64,000 nt of DNA from Chelonoidis abingdonii (GCF_003597395.2 NC_133774.1:44196669-44260668); one strand, 5' to 3'. Counted from the stretch's first letter, positions 1 to 11,972 are shown. The notes: generated from the letters alone by a model not told the origin. Program-made: numbers and translations.

Positions 1-290
1 TGTCTATTACCACGATGTCTGGTTGATTGGCCAGTACCTGCCTGTCCGTCTGGATCTGGAAGTCCCACAGAATCTTAGCCCTGCTATTCTCCACAACCTT
101 CTGTGGAATCTCCCATCTGGTCTTGGGGGGGTCTAGCCCATACACTGTGCAGACGTTCCTGTACACAATGCCAGCCACTTGGTTGTGCCGTTCAGTGTAT
201 GCCGTTCCTGCCTGCATCTTACATCCTGCCACTATGTGTTGGACTGTGTCTGAGGCCTCTCTGCACAGTCTGCACCTATCTATCTACAAT
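1..290 (-). pseudogene. R4/R2-type LINE, 3' endonuclease-region fragment
   Basis: Read on the minus strand, this stretch is open throughout and runs off the left edge of the window. It begins with a zinc-knuckle pattern (CRLC, then H about nine residues later and a further C), which in restriction-like-endonuclease LINEs (R2/R4 clades) lies between the reverse transcriptase and the nuclease. It continues through KILWDFQIQTD to PDIVVI, which matches the start of the PD-(D/E)XK nuclease motif of that family. No reverse transcriptase is present upstream (positions above about 290), so the copy is 5'-truncated, as is usual for LINEs. The family is assigned from the order of motifs. R4 rather than R2 is my best guess; the nuclease's last catalytic residues would lie beyond position 1. 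Confidence 0.7.
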
Positions 291-2234
291 GTAAAAGAAG
301 GAAGCACAAGTTAAAGCTAATCTTTTGCTTAAGGGCTTATTCTAAGAAGGTTTCAAAAAGTTGATAACTGTTGGTAATTGCGCTCTTTATTGATTAAGTA
401 TGGATGACAATAAATATCAGGGAAGTGGCGGGCAGAAACCTGCTACAACCAACACATCAGTACAGTATATGGGAAGTGGAGTCAATATTACTGGAGCTGG
501 ACAAAACAATGAGACTTGACTGCAACATTTATAAATATGGGTGATGTGGGGTAGAAAGGGGTGATGTGATATATTTTAAATTGAGTGCCAAGTAATTTTA
601 TTGCAAAAATGTATGGTTTAAGAAACAAGAAATGGTAGGCCAAACCTCACTTGTCTCTCTGTTAATGCCAGGTCAGGGATATCACTTACTGCTTTAGTTA
701 CATGGTGTTCTTTCCAAGTTGTAGGGCACGCCACAATTAAAAGCATGCAAAACAATCACAATGTATAACTGACTTTTATTATTAAAGTAAAAAAGCAATA
801 AACTATGGTTACTTCAGTTAAAATCTGTTCTGTATGTCATCCTGTTGAGGGCTTTCAACGGAGATTATACTTTTGAGAGTGGATATACTGTTTTGGGGAC
901 CCTCATCTTTAGGTAAAACTAAGTACGTTATTTCCAAAGTGAGTCATCCGTCCTGCTGCAATATATCCTAGATAACCAAAACAGATATATATGCAAAAGA
1001 ATTTTGTTTGATGAATCCTGTTTGGTTTATCATTGATAACAATGTGTAAGTCTGATGAAACCAAAGAGTGTTTTAACTCAGTTACTTAAAAGAAGCAATT
1101 CAAGAAGCGGTCTTGAGACAGGCGAATAATGAATATTAAGAATCTTAAATTTGTATAGTTTTTTGCTACTGAATTTATTTTGAGCACAGAGTTATGGTTG
1201 CTTGGTGGTATGTTTTCCTCTTGCAGAACATAGAGTTAAACAAAATTCAAATGTCTGAAAACCAGGAAATGCATGGTCAAGGTTGCCCATGCAACTTTAA
1301 CTCTGCCCCAAAACACCCTGTTAACACACATACCTTTATTTCTTCAACCCCCAAGTTCTTCATCTCTTTTTACAATCCATTCACTCTCACTGCAGGATTC
1401 CATGTAATACTATTAAAGAACACATGCCACACACACATGCCTCACACGCCCACACACGGTAGCCAGTGAGTTACTTGTATACATTCCAGGTGCAATCAAT
1501 GTCACAGCAATAATGTGATCTTCAGCTCTGCAAGAAAAAAAAACCTTTTTTTCTTCAAAAGTGGCATTGATTTTCAGGTCTTTTATCTCCAGAAGCCCTG
1601 GCTCAAGTGATCCCAAATTTAGGTCACTAACCCTACTCCGCACTCCCATGAGGCACAGGAAATTTTAATAAAATCTGGGAAAGCATGTGGGTTTTAGATG
1701 ACTGAGATGTACCATCCTTTAAACAGGAAGGATAACGAATGAGAAGGGTTCCTCTCCATATTCATCTGAAGCACAGGAGGCTCTGAAAGGTCTGAAGTTG
1801 CGTGTCCATCTCAATGAGATGTTCTCAGCAACTGAGAACACGCCGCAGAGATGAGTAAAACAATACCTCTGAGAGTATGAACTTCTGCATTCAGCTCAGT
1901 GGGTATTCCCACCCCCTTTCTGAATTCTTTAGAGCCTGTGATGTGCATGAAATATGCCCATTCTCAGATGTCAAACTGAAGGGACAGGGCTTCTCCAGTT
2001 CCTTGATCACATGGGGAGATATGGAGACCTTCCTAAAAGGAGAAGTCATCAGAACCCAGCTCACATAAGGAGGAGTCCATTCCCTGTAGATGGGCATGGA
2101 GTCTTTCCATATCTTGACACACACACACAAGGCAGAGAGAGGGCATGAGGCACATCAAGAGGGACAAGGGCCTCCCATATCCCAGATCATGTCAGAGGGC
2201 AGGGCAAGGGACTGAGTCACCCCCCTCCTTGAGG
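291..2234. other. gene-free stretch, no recognised feature
   Basis: AT-rich sequence with many stops in all frames. Only short open frames without recognisable motifs occur, and I see no tRNA head, LINE motif or terminal inverted repeat. A short CA run lies near 2120-2131. Confidence 0.5.
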
Positions 2235-2242
2235 GGGAAGAG
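2235..2242. repeat. left 8-bp target-site duplication of the hAT element
   Basis: The octamer GGGAAGAG sits directly left of the terminal CAGGGCCGGCC. It recurs unchanged at 5177-5184 directly right of the opposite terminus. An 8-bp duplication is the length produced by hAT transposases. Confidence 0.9.
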
Positions 2243-2544
2243 CAGGGCCGGCCTTAGGATTTATGGTGCCCTAGGCGAGATTATTAAACTGGTGCCCCTG
2301 TGCCTGATCTGCTCTTAGCAACACAAACATAAGCTTACAGTATTGGAAAACTTGCCACATTCACGTTATTAAAACCAGTTTAACTTAATTAAGCACACTG
2401 TAATGCTGATGGACTAGCACTAAAGAAGCAGCACTATAGAAAAAATTCTGATTTGACAGAATGATGCAAATAATATAATTTTTTTAATTTGTCAAAATTT
2501 TATTGGAAATTTATATGAAGAGGTATTGAAACAAAGCTTTGTTT

Positions 2545-3522
2545 TTAATTAAAAGCAATCTTTCTGGCTTTTTTGGCTGCAAAATCAGTAATAATGTCAT
2601 CGTATGACAAAGACAAAGTCGTGTCTTGTTCGATTGCAAGAATAGCAAGACCAGTTAAGCGTTCCTGACTCATTGTAGAGTGGAGATAGTTTTTAATGAG
2701 CTTTAGTTTTGAGAAACTCCGTTCTCCTGATGCTACTGTTACAGGAATTGTCAGTAGAATACGAGTGGCAATGTACACATTAGGATATATGTCAACAAGT
2801 TTGCGGGTATGAATAAACTGTACAATGTCCATCACCGATTTTGCATGTGGCAACATTGATGACAGTGTACTCAATTCTTCGTACAGTTCAAGTCCATTTA
2901 AATCAAAACTATCACCGTGCTTCAGAAGGCTCTCTAGGTTCTTGCACTTTGTCATTAGTTGCTCTTGTTTTCCTATTTCGTTGAATTTAGTTATGTCATA
3001 CAAAAATCCAAACTGTTCATGGTGTACTTGCAAGGTATTAAACCTTTCATCAACAGCAGATACTGCTTTATCCATCACAACATTAAAAAATTCAACCTCA
3101 AATTTCTTTTCTGGATCGTCTATGGGCTCATCTGCTCCTTCATATTCCATTTGTCGTTTTTTCCTTGAAACTCGTGTCACATTCGCACATGGAAATTTTG
3201 GTTCTACACTGAGTGCCTGTGCAAGCTCTCTTGCTGTAACCTGTGCTTCTTTGAATCCATGTTCTCTGTATTTCACTAAAAAGTCTTGTGTGTTGTTTAG
3301 TAAGGTAAGTGTTGAATCAAGCTGCATAATTGGACTCTGCATTATTTTGCTTACACTTGAGATTTTAACAAGAATGTCATACCAGATTACGACAGATGTT
3401 AGAAACTTGAAGCTGGATATTTCAGAGGCCAATGACTGTGCTTCACTTTTAGCTTTTGGATCTCTGGCTTCTTCCGAAATAGCAACCAATGCTTCATAAA
3501 CTTCCTCAGATTGATATCTCAA
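2545..3522 (-). pseudogene. hAT transposase, C-terminal half (ZMYM1-like type)
   Basis: A 325-residue open frame ends with a natural stop 302 bp inside the left terminus. Its last 80 residues carry the hAT C-terminal dimerisation region, including IATRILLTIPVTVASGERSF, then SKLKLIKNYLHSTM, and RLTGLAILAIEQD. The middle is a helical region with a short acidic/basic linker (SRKKRQMEYEGADEPIDDPE). Family transposases are usually 600-800 residues, so the N-terminal zinc finger (BED or TTF type) and the first catalytic acid are missing. The open frame stops just where a Charlie-like hAT fragment begins (about 3537). The remaining half has no internal stop or frameshift, which is notable for a relic. 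It could be a young copy that lost its 5' half, or it may be slightly constrained; I favour the former. A domesticated gene is unlikely because both transposon ends and the duplication survive. Confidence 0.8.
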
Positions 3523-3536
3523 CTATTGTTATTATC

Positions 3537-3772
3537 TGAGGTCTTGGCCACCGGTCCTGCTCAGCCCACTGCCAGCCTGGGGTTCCTTGGGGGTCCCCAG
3601 GCCAGCAGCAGGTGCTGAGTGGGGCCGATGGCTGGTATCCCAGCTGGCAATAGGGCAGCACCCGGAACCCCAGAGCAGTGATGGGCTGAGCCGCTCAGCC
3701 TGCCGCTGCATACCATCAAAAATCAGCTCACCTGCCACCTTTGACACGTGTGCCGTAGGTTGCCGACCCCTG
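3537..3772 (-). mobile_element. hAT-Charlie-like MITE fragment
   Basis: The right end, GTTGCCGACCCCTG at 3759-3772, is the reverse complement of the CAGGGGTCGGCAAC terminus that also opens the element at 17778. The body is G/C-rich with short repeated blocks around 'CAGCCC(A/G)CTGCC', matching a turtle family I remember. The left terminus is not recognisable and no 8-bp duplication is found, so this is a truncated copy inside the larger hAT element. Confidence 0.6.
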
Positions 3773-4382
3773 CTTTATACACTAGTAAGGAGATGAGCAT
3801 ATTACAGTTGTTGGAGGGCTCTTATCAGGAGTAACAGGCTATAGGAAAGTCAGTCAACATTTTTTGTTTCTCTGATGAAAACTGGCCCACTCCCTGCCTC
3901 AAACCAAACCTGTCACTAATAATTGTCAACAACTTAATTTTCTGTTTTTGGCTAAGATATTGTTTTTTTTAAAAAAAAATATTGAAATTGGATTCAGGAT
4001 TGTTAGCAAGAATTTTTGGCAAACAAAGTTGTTAAATGACAATCTAAATGGCAACACAGTACTGCTTTCATGCTTGGCTCACCCCCCAGCCTGCTGGTCC
4101 AACAGCTGCAGTAGAGGAGGAGATAGGTGGAAAACTGCAGGACCCCAAAATCCACCTCTTGGGGTGCAGAGTGGCAACAGCAGCAGCAAACCCTCAGGTC
4201 CAATCACACGCCAATGGGCACCACCACCAGCCTTATGGACCATGGTGAAGTTAGCACAGCATCTGATCTCAGGGACAAGGCACCCATGGAGCCACAGCAG
4301 CTCATTCTGCCCTGTGCAGCTCCCCCCGGATGAGATGGATCGCTGGCAGCTGCCAGCCCGGGGGAGAGGCGCTCCCCAGCTA

Positions 4383-4633
4383 GGGTGGCCAGATCCAGAT
4401 GTCCTGATTTTATAGGGCCAGTCCCGATATTTGGGGCTTTGTCTTATATAGGCACCAATTACCCCCACCTAGAGTGACCAGACAGAAAGTGTGAAAAATC
4501 AGGACAGGGATGGGGAGGGGGGTAAAAGGAGCCTATATAAGAAAAAGACCCCAAAATTGGGACTGTCCCTATAAAATAGGAATATCTGATCACTGTACCC
4601 CAATCCCCTATCCTGATTTTTCACACATCTGGC
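4383..4633 (-). mobile_element. older TA-flanked MITE, split by a younger copy
   Basis: The segments 4383-4469 and 4598-4633 are the two halves of one small element in reverse orientation. The left half opens with GGGTGGCCAGATCC after a TA. The right half closes with TTTTTCACACATCTGGC. Between them sits the forward copy at 4472-4595. Matching blocks (for example CTTATATAGGCACC against GGAGCCTATATAAG) show that both belong to the same family. Confidence 0.75.
4472..4595 (+). mobile_element. Tc1/mariner-type MITE nested in its own family member
   Basis: This 124-bp element begins GAGTGACCAGA and ends TCTGATCACTG, an imperfect inverted pair. It is flanked by TA at 4470-4471 and 4596-4597. A TA duplication points to a Tc1/mariner-type transposase acting in trans. 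No coding capacity. The insertion point lies in the C-rich middle of an opposite-orientation copy. Confidence 0.75.
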
Positions 4634-5176
4634 TAACCCCAGCCAAGCCCTGTGTGACATTCCAATCCTGGCTCGCTGCCGAGGAAGTGAGTTACTTTCA
4701 CTTTCATTCCTCAGCAGGCAGGCAGCCTGCCCTCCCCCCACCTATCCCCCAGCACCTCACCCAACCCAGCCCTGATGGAGGGGAGGGAGGAGAGAGAGAG
4801 GGATGCTCCTGGGGAGGAGGGAGAAAGGAGGGGGTGCTCCATGGGGGGGGGGGGAGAAGAATGGATGTTATGGGGGACAACAAAGGATACTGGTTCCAGA
4901 GCCACAGAGCCTGCCTCACCTCACCTCAGCCGGGGGGAAAGAGTCACACTCACAGGTGAGCTCCTTCCCCAGCCCTTACCCCCTCCCCTTCCCAGAGACC
5001 CCAGCCAATCCCATTCCTCAGACTGTGCAGCATTCTGCTCTCTCTAGGACCCAGCAGCCCTGCTCCTACATGCTCCACTGCTTCCCGTCTGTCTGGGCTG
5101 CCTGCAGAGTGGTGCCCCCAGGCAAAGTGAGGCCCTACGCATTTGCCTACTTTGCCTATGCCTAAGGACGGCCCTG

Positions 5177-5184
5177 GGGAAGAG
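5177..5184. repeat. right 8-bp target-site duplication of the hAT element
   Basis: GGGAAGAG, identical to 2235-2242. Confidence 0.9.
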
Positions 5185-5870
5185 CCCACCCCAGATCAGA
5201 GTGCACACATGGGAGGGGAGAATGTGGGGCTGACAAGTGCCCCTGCCCCTATTGTTCCCCAGTCCCCTTGCCACTTACCACCACATTCCCCTTTCCAGTG
5301 TCCTACCCCTCCACTCTTCCAACCTCTCTTCTCTCCCCTACTGGTCATCCCCATTTATACCTCGCCCCAGGCTACAGCCTCAGCTCCTTCTCTCCCTATT
5401 CTCTCACTCCTCTGCCCCCGAAAGGCCCCGCCCAGGAGGCATTCACATGTCTAAACTTTTTCCCCTGAAAGACTAAGCAAGCACATTTATTTTTAAGGTA
5501 AAAACATTAAGAGAAAACATAGTGTAAGAGTAAAAGAACCTACAGGCATGCTAATAAGTTTGAGAGTTCACCCCAACTCCAACAAGGCCTCTGATAGGCG
5601 TCAGTCCTTCAAGCACTACCAAAGGGCTTCTCTGTGACTGCAAGTTCATAACAGCCTTAGCTCAGAACCAGAACACCCTTAAATCTGAGTCACTCGTATA
5701 ATTTGAGCCTCTGATCTTGTCCTCATGTAAAAGGTGATCATCAGACAAAGATCCCTTCCTCAGAGTGAAGTTTCAAAAGACTGAGGCATTTTTGCATAAC
5801 CAGAGAGGGAATATTTGCGTATACTTCTACCTCAGAGATTTCTTGGGAAATCCACTTAACTTTAAAAGTT
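5185..5870. other. gene-free stretch
   Basis: C/T-rich sequence to about 5470, then ordinary AT-rich DNA. The proline/serine-rich open frames here follow from the C/T bias and show no domain. Confidence 0.5.
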
Positions 5871-5874
5871 GGAC

Positions 5875-6010
5875 TGTCAATTAATCGCAGTTAACTTATG
5901 CGATTTAACTCAAAAAATTAATCACAATTAAAAAAATTAATCTTGATTAATTGCACTGTTCAGCAATAGAATACCAACTGAAATTTATTAAATATTTTGA
6001 ATGTTTTCTA
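5875..6010. repeat. AT-rich dispersed repeat (ATTAATC-rich)
   Basis: Contains several spaced copies of AATTAATC in both orientations between 5880 and 5955. I recognise this signature from turtle non-autonomous DNA transposons, but the ends are not definable here and no second copy occurs in the window. Confidence 0.35.
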
Positions 6011-7806
6011 CGTTTCCATATATATTGTAATCTGTTGTAACTGAAATCAGTGTGTATTTTTTTATTACAAATATTTTCACTAAAAATATCAATATCAAGT
6101 TTCAGTAAGGCTGTTTCTAGAATTCTGTTAGGTTTTAACTAAAGGTTTTCCTTTTGGAAAAAAGAGGGGTGAAAAGAAATCCATTTTTATGACTCAGTTT
6201 ATAGCTGTGATAATACATCTGTAAGCAGAACTCCTCTTTGATCCTGAACAGAAAGCATCCTTACATTCCTCTAAACAATCAAGTCTTTCAAAAACATATT
6301 TCTTACAAAATTTGTTTTCTTAGGGTAGATTGACTTGATAACCATTGGTGTGTGTCGTTCTTTGGGAATGAAATCTTGGGGCTGTTTGCCTTTTTGACTA
6401 CGATTCCTAGATTTACAGTTTACTTTTTGTAGTATATTTACAACTTTGAATTAAAGGTGCCTGTCCAGTATTCTGTACAAATAAAATCACAGGAACTAAA
6501 ATGTTGTTGTGATTTCAAACGTATTACAAAAGAAAATATAGGCAGTTAAGCAAAATTAAAGTTATAAAACTGCATTCCAGTGTCTGTGTAAATACCTGTT
6601 GAGATAATAAACAATGTTTTACGACTAAGGAGGTGTTATCTTCCTTGACACTGGGGGCCTGTCCCTGGTTGACAGAAAGCAAAGATCTTCCCCAAAATGT
6701 CCATAATTAGTTTGAATGTTTAATGTAATTTAAGCAACTGAAACATAAGCATATATGCTATCCATTCAAGTGTCATGTGTATTAAAATAATTGCATCTCT
6801 TAAAAATTCAGTAAACGCAAGTTTGTAATAATTTAGTATAATATTAGGTTAATAACCATTTGTGCACCAGTACTGAGATTTAGTCCCCAGAGTGAGAACA
6901 TTCCCTTTTTTGTAGCTACTTGTAATAAAGGACACACATCTGACTTCAGTGGGAGAAGGGTTGGGCTTGCAATGTAAGAAAAAATGGCATTTAATGCAAA
7001 TCTTCAGAACCTCATTGTGGATTTGACAGCATTGAATGAGTTCTGGTAAGACTTCTGTCGAACTCTGTTACTAGAGAGAGCCAAAAAATCAAATCAAATG
7101 AAAAGTTTCATTCTGTTGGTATGGCTAATCGTGATTCAAGTCCTATTAAATCAGTTTTTCCTCTAATATGCACAGAATGATCTGCATCATAAAAAAAAAA
7201 AAATGAGATGCCTTGAAGTCTCACTATGTCTGAAATGGAAACAGCAGAAAAGTTTTTATATGAAGATACAAAATGCCTTTTTTGTAAAATAAAAACCTAT
7301 GCCAGCAGGGCTGTATTTGGCCTGACATATCAAGAAACATTTAAAGTTCTCTAATCTGAAAAATTTTGGATCCTGAATAAATAATTTTAAGACCCAGCCC
7401 CATTAGTTTGGAATACAACTGTGTTCCAAGTCATGGAAGAGTTCAAAGGCTTGTTGCTGCTAACCTCAGGTTTTTCAATTGCAGTGAGGTCCCAGTAAGT
7501 AGTCATCATAAATGCTCATGTTTAAGACCAGTACATTAACCAGGTATCTTTTCAATCCCCTGAGAATCTGTCTTGAGGTAATTAGGTAAATGCAGGATTC
7601 TTAAATTATTATATGTAATACAATTTGTCAATTCTTTCTCTGAAGCATCACATTTATTTTTATCTAAAGGCTGAGTTAATACATTGAATTTGCCCCTGTT
7701 AATGCAGAAAGTTTCTGCAATGTCTTCAATATTGGCACCCCCAAGTATTCAAAAATTCATGAGTCAGGCCCCAAAAAATCATGAGATTGGTTTAGAAATC
7801 ACTTCT
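6011..7806. other. gene-free stretch, nothing recognised
   Basis: AT-rich DNA with an A run at about 7191-7203. No open frame above 60 codons, no tRNA-like head and no recognisable transposon end. Confidence 0.5.
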
Positions 7807-7996
7807 GGTATGTCTACACTGTGATTGCTGGAGTCTGGGCTCCGAGACCCCACAAGCAGGGAGGGTCTCAGAGCCTGAGCCTGAATATTTACACTGAAAT
7901 TTTATAGCCCCCAGCCCAAGCCCTGTGAGCCTGAGTCAGTGGACCTGGGCTCTGAGACGCTAATGCAATTTTTTTTCATATCACAGTATAGACATA
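7807..7996. mobile_element. Harbinger-type MITE
   Basis: The left end GGTATGTCTACACTGTGAT pairs with the right end ATCACAGTATAGACATAT as an imperfect inverted repeat about 190 bp apart. TATGTCTACACT is the terminus also seen at the right end of the 9774-11969 element. The interior has an internally symmetric block (CTGGGCTCCGAGACC / GGGCTCTGAGACGC). It is too short to encode a protein. Confidence 0.65.
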
Positions 7997-9770
7997 TTCT
8001 ATGTCACTAAATGCAGTGAATGCAATTTACAGTAGAAGATTTCATGTATATTGTGTGTGTACACATGGTGTCTAGACACATAAGATACTTAAAAAAATTA
8101 TGTATGGACAGTGGTTCTATCCAGGTGTGCAGAGAAGTGAGGCCTCTCCCCTCCTTGCCATAACTCTTGGAATAGGCAAAACATTGTATAAGTTTCAGAA
8201 AAACACAAGGGGGTCATGTGACAGTGGTAAGGAGTCAGAGAAATATCTGCTTTCTTATAACATGGAGCAAGAAACTTTATAAGAGTAAGAGACAGTATTA
8301 TCCTTAAAGTTGCTTTGTCTGCTGGAACCTAATCAAGGCCTTATTCTGCCTGGCTTTCTGCTGTAGATTTAAAGAAACAGTACGCATCTTTGCAAGGAGA
8401 TCGACCAGTACCGGTATTCCAACTGGTGCTTCACATTCCTGAGGGAATTTTTGTGTGACCATTGCCCAGACCCTCTTCATGCATGAGCTAATGCTGGGTG
8501 GTCAGACAATACTCTTACCTTGGCTCTCAAAAGCCATACATTGACTTATTATGTGTATCTGTGGTTTATTTAATTTGAATAATCATTTCCATGAACAGGT
8601 GAACATGTTACTTGGAGGTATCTGTGATCCAAAGAGCACCCCAGAGGGCCTGGCACTCCCTGGTATGTAGCAGTGAGTCTGAACTGGCCTGACCAGCTTA
8701 ATGCACTTGGAAAACACATAACTCACTGATCATTAATATCCTTCCATGCTGTATGTATGGTTAACCCACAAAGAATTATACAGATGTGCTGCAAATGTGT
8801 AACTAAAATGTGTTTAAACTAGGCATGTCAGGGAAAGCTGAAAAGCAGGCTTTTCCAGAGAAGGGAAAGAGGTCAACACCTCAAGCCAGTTGTGGCCAAA
8901 GACAGGGGGCTGTTCATTTGTATCAGAGATTGCAGTAAGATCATTTCCATTGTAAAAACCACAAGCTGGAGCGAAATCAGATGTAACTTCTCCCCCAGTT
9001 GTGATTTTTACAATGTAAATGACAGCATGACATCTATACCCATCAGGGAAGGGAACTTTTTGTGGGGATACACTTCAGAAGAATGTATTTCAAAGATTTA
9101 CTGGACTATAAAGAGAGGAAGAGGGAGCCCCTAAGTTATCCTTCACCTCAGTTGTCACAGAAAACAAATGATTTGGGCTCCGGGCGTTGAGTCCTGGTTA
9201 TTGACTGGCCAGCCATGTTGGAAGAAAGATTGTGATGAGAAAAACTTCTTCTTTGACCAAAAGACTCTAAATTAAGTCAGATTTTAGTTTTAGATGTGTG
9301 TTTTACTTTTTCGTTTTGTGACCATTTCCGCCTTTATTCTTTCTACTTGGTATCACTTTAACCTATGTCCTTATGTTGATAAACTTGTGTTTCTTTTATT
9401 ATAAACCAACTCAGTGCTGTGACTGAAGTAAAGGTGTGTTAACACCAGTTAATAAGCTGTTGCATATTGTCTCTTTGAAGGAACAGTGAATTTTGTTAGC
9501 GTGTGTGAGTGCTACAGTGAAGGGGGTTGTGCACTGCAGGAAAAGTCATGTTTAGTGTGAGAATTTGGGACTGGAAGAGCTGTTGGTGTCACCCTCCAAG
9601 AAGAAACCAGGCTGACGGAAGCCAGAATGAGGTCATTGTGCTGTAAGCAGCCTGATGGTGTTAGGAGTCTGAGCCAAAGCTGCACAGCATGGAGGCCCCC
9701 AGGGTTACAAGTCAGGCAGTGACGCAGCCTCTTAGTGGTCTGGGTTGAGCTCTAGAGCATCACAATATCT
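7997..9770. other. gene-free stretch, nothing recognised
   Basis: Short open frames at 8100-8282 and 8892-9134 have no motifs and no plausible splice context. No repeat end was recognised. Confidence 0.45.
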
Positions 9771-9773
9771 TAA

Positions 9774-11969
9774 GGCCTGATCTACGCTACGTGTTTAAAC
9801 CGAGTTTAGAAGTGTTAAACCGATTTAACTCTGCAGCCGTCCACACGACAAGGCCCTTAATATCGATATAAAGGGCTCTTTAAACTGGTTTCTGTACTCC
9901 TCCCCGACGAGAGGAGTAGTGCTGAAATCGGTATTGCGATGTCGGATTAGGGTTAGTGTGGCCGCAAATCAACGGTATTGGCCTCCGGGCAGTATCCCAC
10001 AGTGCATCACTGTGACCGCTCTGGAAAGCAATCTGAACTCAGATGCACTGGCCAGGTTAGAAACAGGAAAAGCCCCACAACAAACTTTTGAATTGCATTT
10101 CCTGTTTGCCCAGCGTGGAGCTATCTGATCAGCACGGCGTGGCGATGCAGTCCCAAATCCAAAAAGAGCTTCAGCATGGACCGTACGGGAGATACTGGTC
10201 TGATCGCTGTATTGGGAGACAATCTGTTCCATCAGACTCTGTTACAGAAGAAGAAGTGCCAGCATTTGAAACTCTCCAGGCTTATGACAGCACAGTGCTG
10301 TGTGACAAGCGTAACAGAAAGCCAAGAATCAAAGTGGTGCTCATGAGCGGGGAGAGGAGAGGGTACTTGAGGACTCTTAGCTTATCCCAAGTCCCTGCAG
10401 TCTCCAAAAGAGTATTTGCATTCTTGGCTAGAGCTCCAGTCATCTGTATGAGATCATAACACATTGGAGGAGTGGCTCAGGGTATATCTCATCAATTTAC
10501 CTCCCCCCTTGCTGAAAGAAAAGGGAAAAAATGTCGTTTCTTGACTCTTTCAGTGTCACCATATGTTACTGCATGCTGCTGGTAGACAGGGAGTGCCGCG
10601 GCACTGAACAGCCAGGCAATCCTCTCCCTCCCCTTCCTGGTGGCAGACGGTACAGTACAAAAGGACTGATAGCCGTCCTTGTCGTCATCCCGTGAGTGCT
10701 CTGGCTTGCTCAGGTGAGGTCGGCCGGGGGTGCCTGGGTAAATAGAATGACTCTCCGGTTATTCCCAAGCAGATAGTACAGAATGGCTGGTAACCACCTC
10801 ATCATAGCAACGTGAGGCTGAGCTCCATCAGCCCCATCCCCCCTTTCATGTCTAAAGAAAAGATTCTGTACTGCCTGGACTACCATAGCAGTGGATACTG
10901 GGCTTCTCTCCCCACACCACTATGTCCTGCCTGGGCTATCATAGTACTGAGGGAGGCTGCCTCCCCCTCATTGGTTATCTGACTAAAAGCCAGAGGTTAT
11001 GGCTGTTCTTAATTGCCAGTGGCATTCTTTATCTTTAATACATGTCTACTTATTCAATATCTAAGATGATGGGGAGACTACTGTCATGGGAGCCGGAGGG
11101 CTGGCATCGCGCAGGACGGGGGGAAGACAAGTGGAACTGGTGGCAGGTTGGGTTGTTGCGGGGCACCCTAGAATGGCATGAGCCGTCATCATTTCTGCGG
11201 GATCGAGATGGAGCGGCTGTGCTCTCTGTTCTCTGTGCGCTGGACTCTCTGATTGGTACACTTGCCTCATATTCTAAGTGCAAGGACGACTCTATTGTTG
11301 TGATAAAACATAAAGGACCAGGAATGAACCCGGTGAAGTCATTCCCATGTTTTTGTCTTTGCGGCACCAGCCGACCTCATCGTAGGCCAGCAGGAGCACT
11401 CCATCGGAAGCAACAGACGGTACAGATACGATGGACGTCTCGCACCTTGCAATAGGCAATAATGCTGCTAGTGTAGCATGTAGTACCGCACGGCTTTGTT
11501 CAGCGCATCCAGTACACATACTTGACAGTGACAAGAAGATGCAAACAGGCTCCGTGGTTTGCCATGGCAGTGGCATACTGCAGGGCAAGTGGCACGAGGG
11601 AGAAAAGCGCCAGAGCAATGATGTGTCGATCTGATTAGCTTTTTCGCGTCGGAGGGAAGGGATGAAGTGACGATATTTCGTGCACGAACCAACCGCGACA
11701 CTGGGTTTTGGCTACCATCAATGGGCATTGGGATCTCGACACCCAGAATTCCAATGGGCGGGGGAGACGCGGAACATGGGATAGCTATTGGACCGCATCC
11801 ACGCTACACCACAGTGCAACGCTCCAGAAATCGACGCTAGCCTCGGTACATGGACGCACACCGCCGAATTATTGTGCTTTGTGTGGCCACGTGCACTCGA
11901 CTTTATACAATCTGTTTTACAAAACCAGTGTATGTAAAATCGGAATAATCCTGTAGTGTAGACATACCC
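9774..11969. mobile_element. 2.2-kb PIF/Harbinger-type element, non-autonomous
   Basis: The left terminus GGCCTGATCTACGCTACG and the right terminus CTGTAGTGTAGACATACCC form an imperfect inverted pair. Both are flanked by TAA (9771-9773 and 11970-11972), the 3-bp duplication typical of PIF/Harbinger. The interior is clearly more G/C- and CpG-rich than its surroundings. I could trace neither a DDE nuclease nor the SANT/Myb-type protein that full Harbinger elements encode. The several open frames of 60-137 codons overlap on both strands and look like by-products of the composition. It was therefore probably mobilised by another element's proteins. The CTCGGTTTAAAC-type paired blocks just inside the ends suggest extended sub-terminal inverted repeats. 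Confidence 0.75.
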
Positions 11970-11972
11970 TAA

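Larger units (their letters stand above)
2243..5176 (-). mobile_element. hAT DNA transposon relic, complete ends
   Basis: This 2.9-kb element is bounded by imperfect terminal inverted repeats: CAGGGCCGGCCTTAGG at 2243-2258, and its reverse complement with one mismatch at 5161-5176. It is flanked by perfect 8-bp duplications. Orientation is set by the transposase fragment at 2545-3522 on the minus strand. The half expected to encode the transposase N-terminus is replaced by a Charlie-like hAT fragment (3537-3772), unrecognised sequence (3773-4382), a nested TA-flanked MITE pair (4383-4633) and G/C-rich simple sequence near 4735-4860. It inserted as one unit, because its ends and duplication are intact. 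The later insertions mean it is not recent. It could be mobilised only by transposase supplied from elsewhere. Confidence 0.9.

Noticed and set aside
4499..5189. Several Pro/Ser-rich frames on both strands
   Set aside because: They arise from C/T- and G/A-rich simple sequence inside and beside the hAT element.
9944..9960. Telomere-like GGATTAGGGTTAG
   Set aside because: Only two units, inside a Harbinger element; coincidence.
10088..11728. Frames up to 137 codons inside the Harbinger element
   Set aside because: They overlap on both strands with no transposase or SANT motif and are explained by G/C-rich composition.
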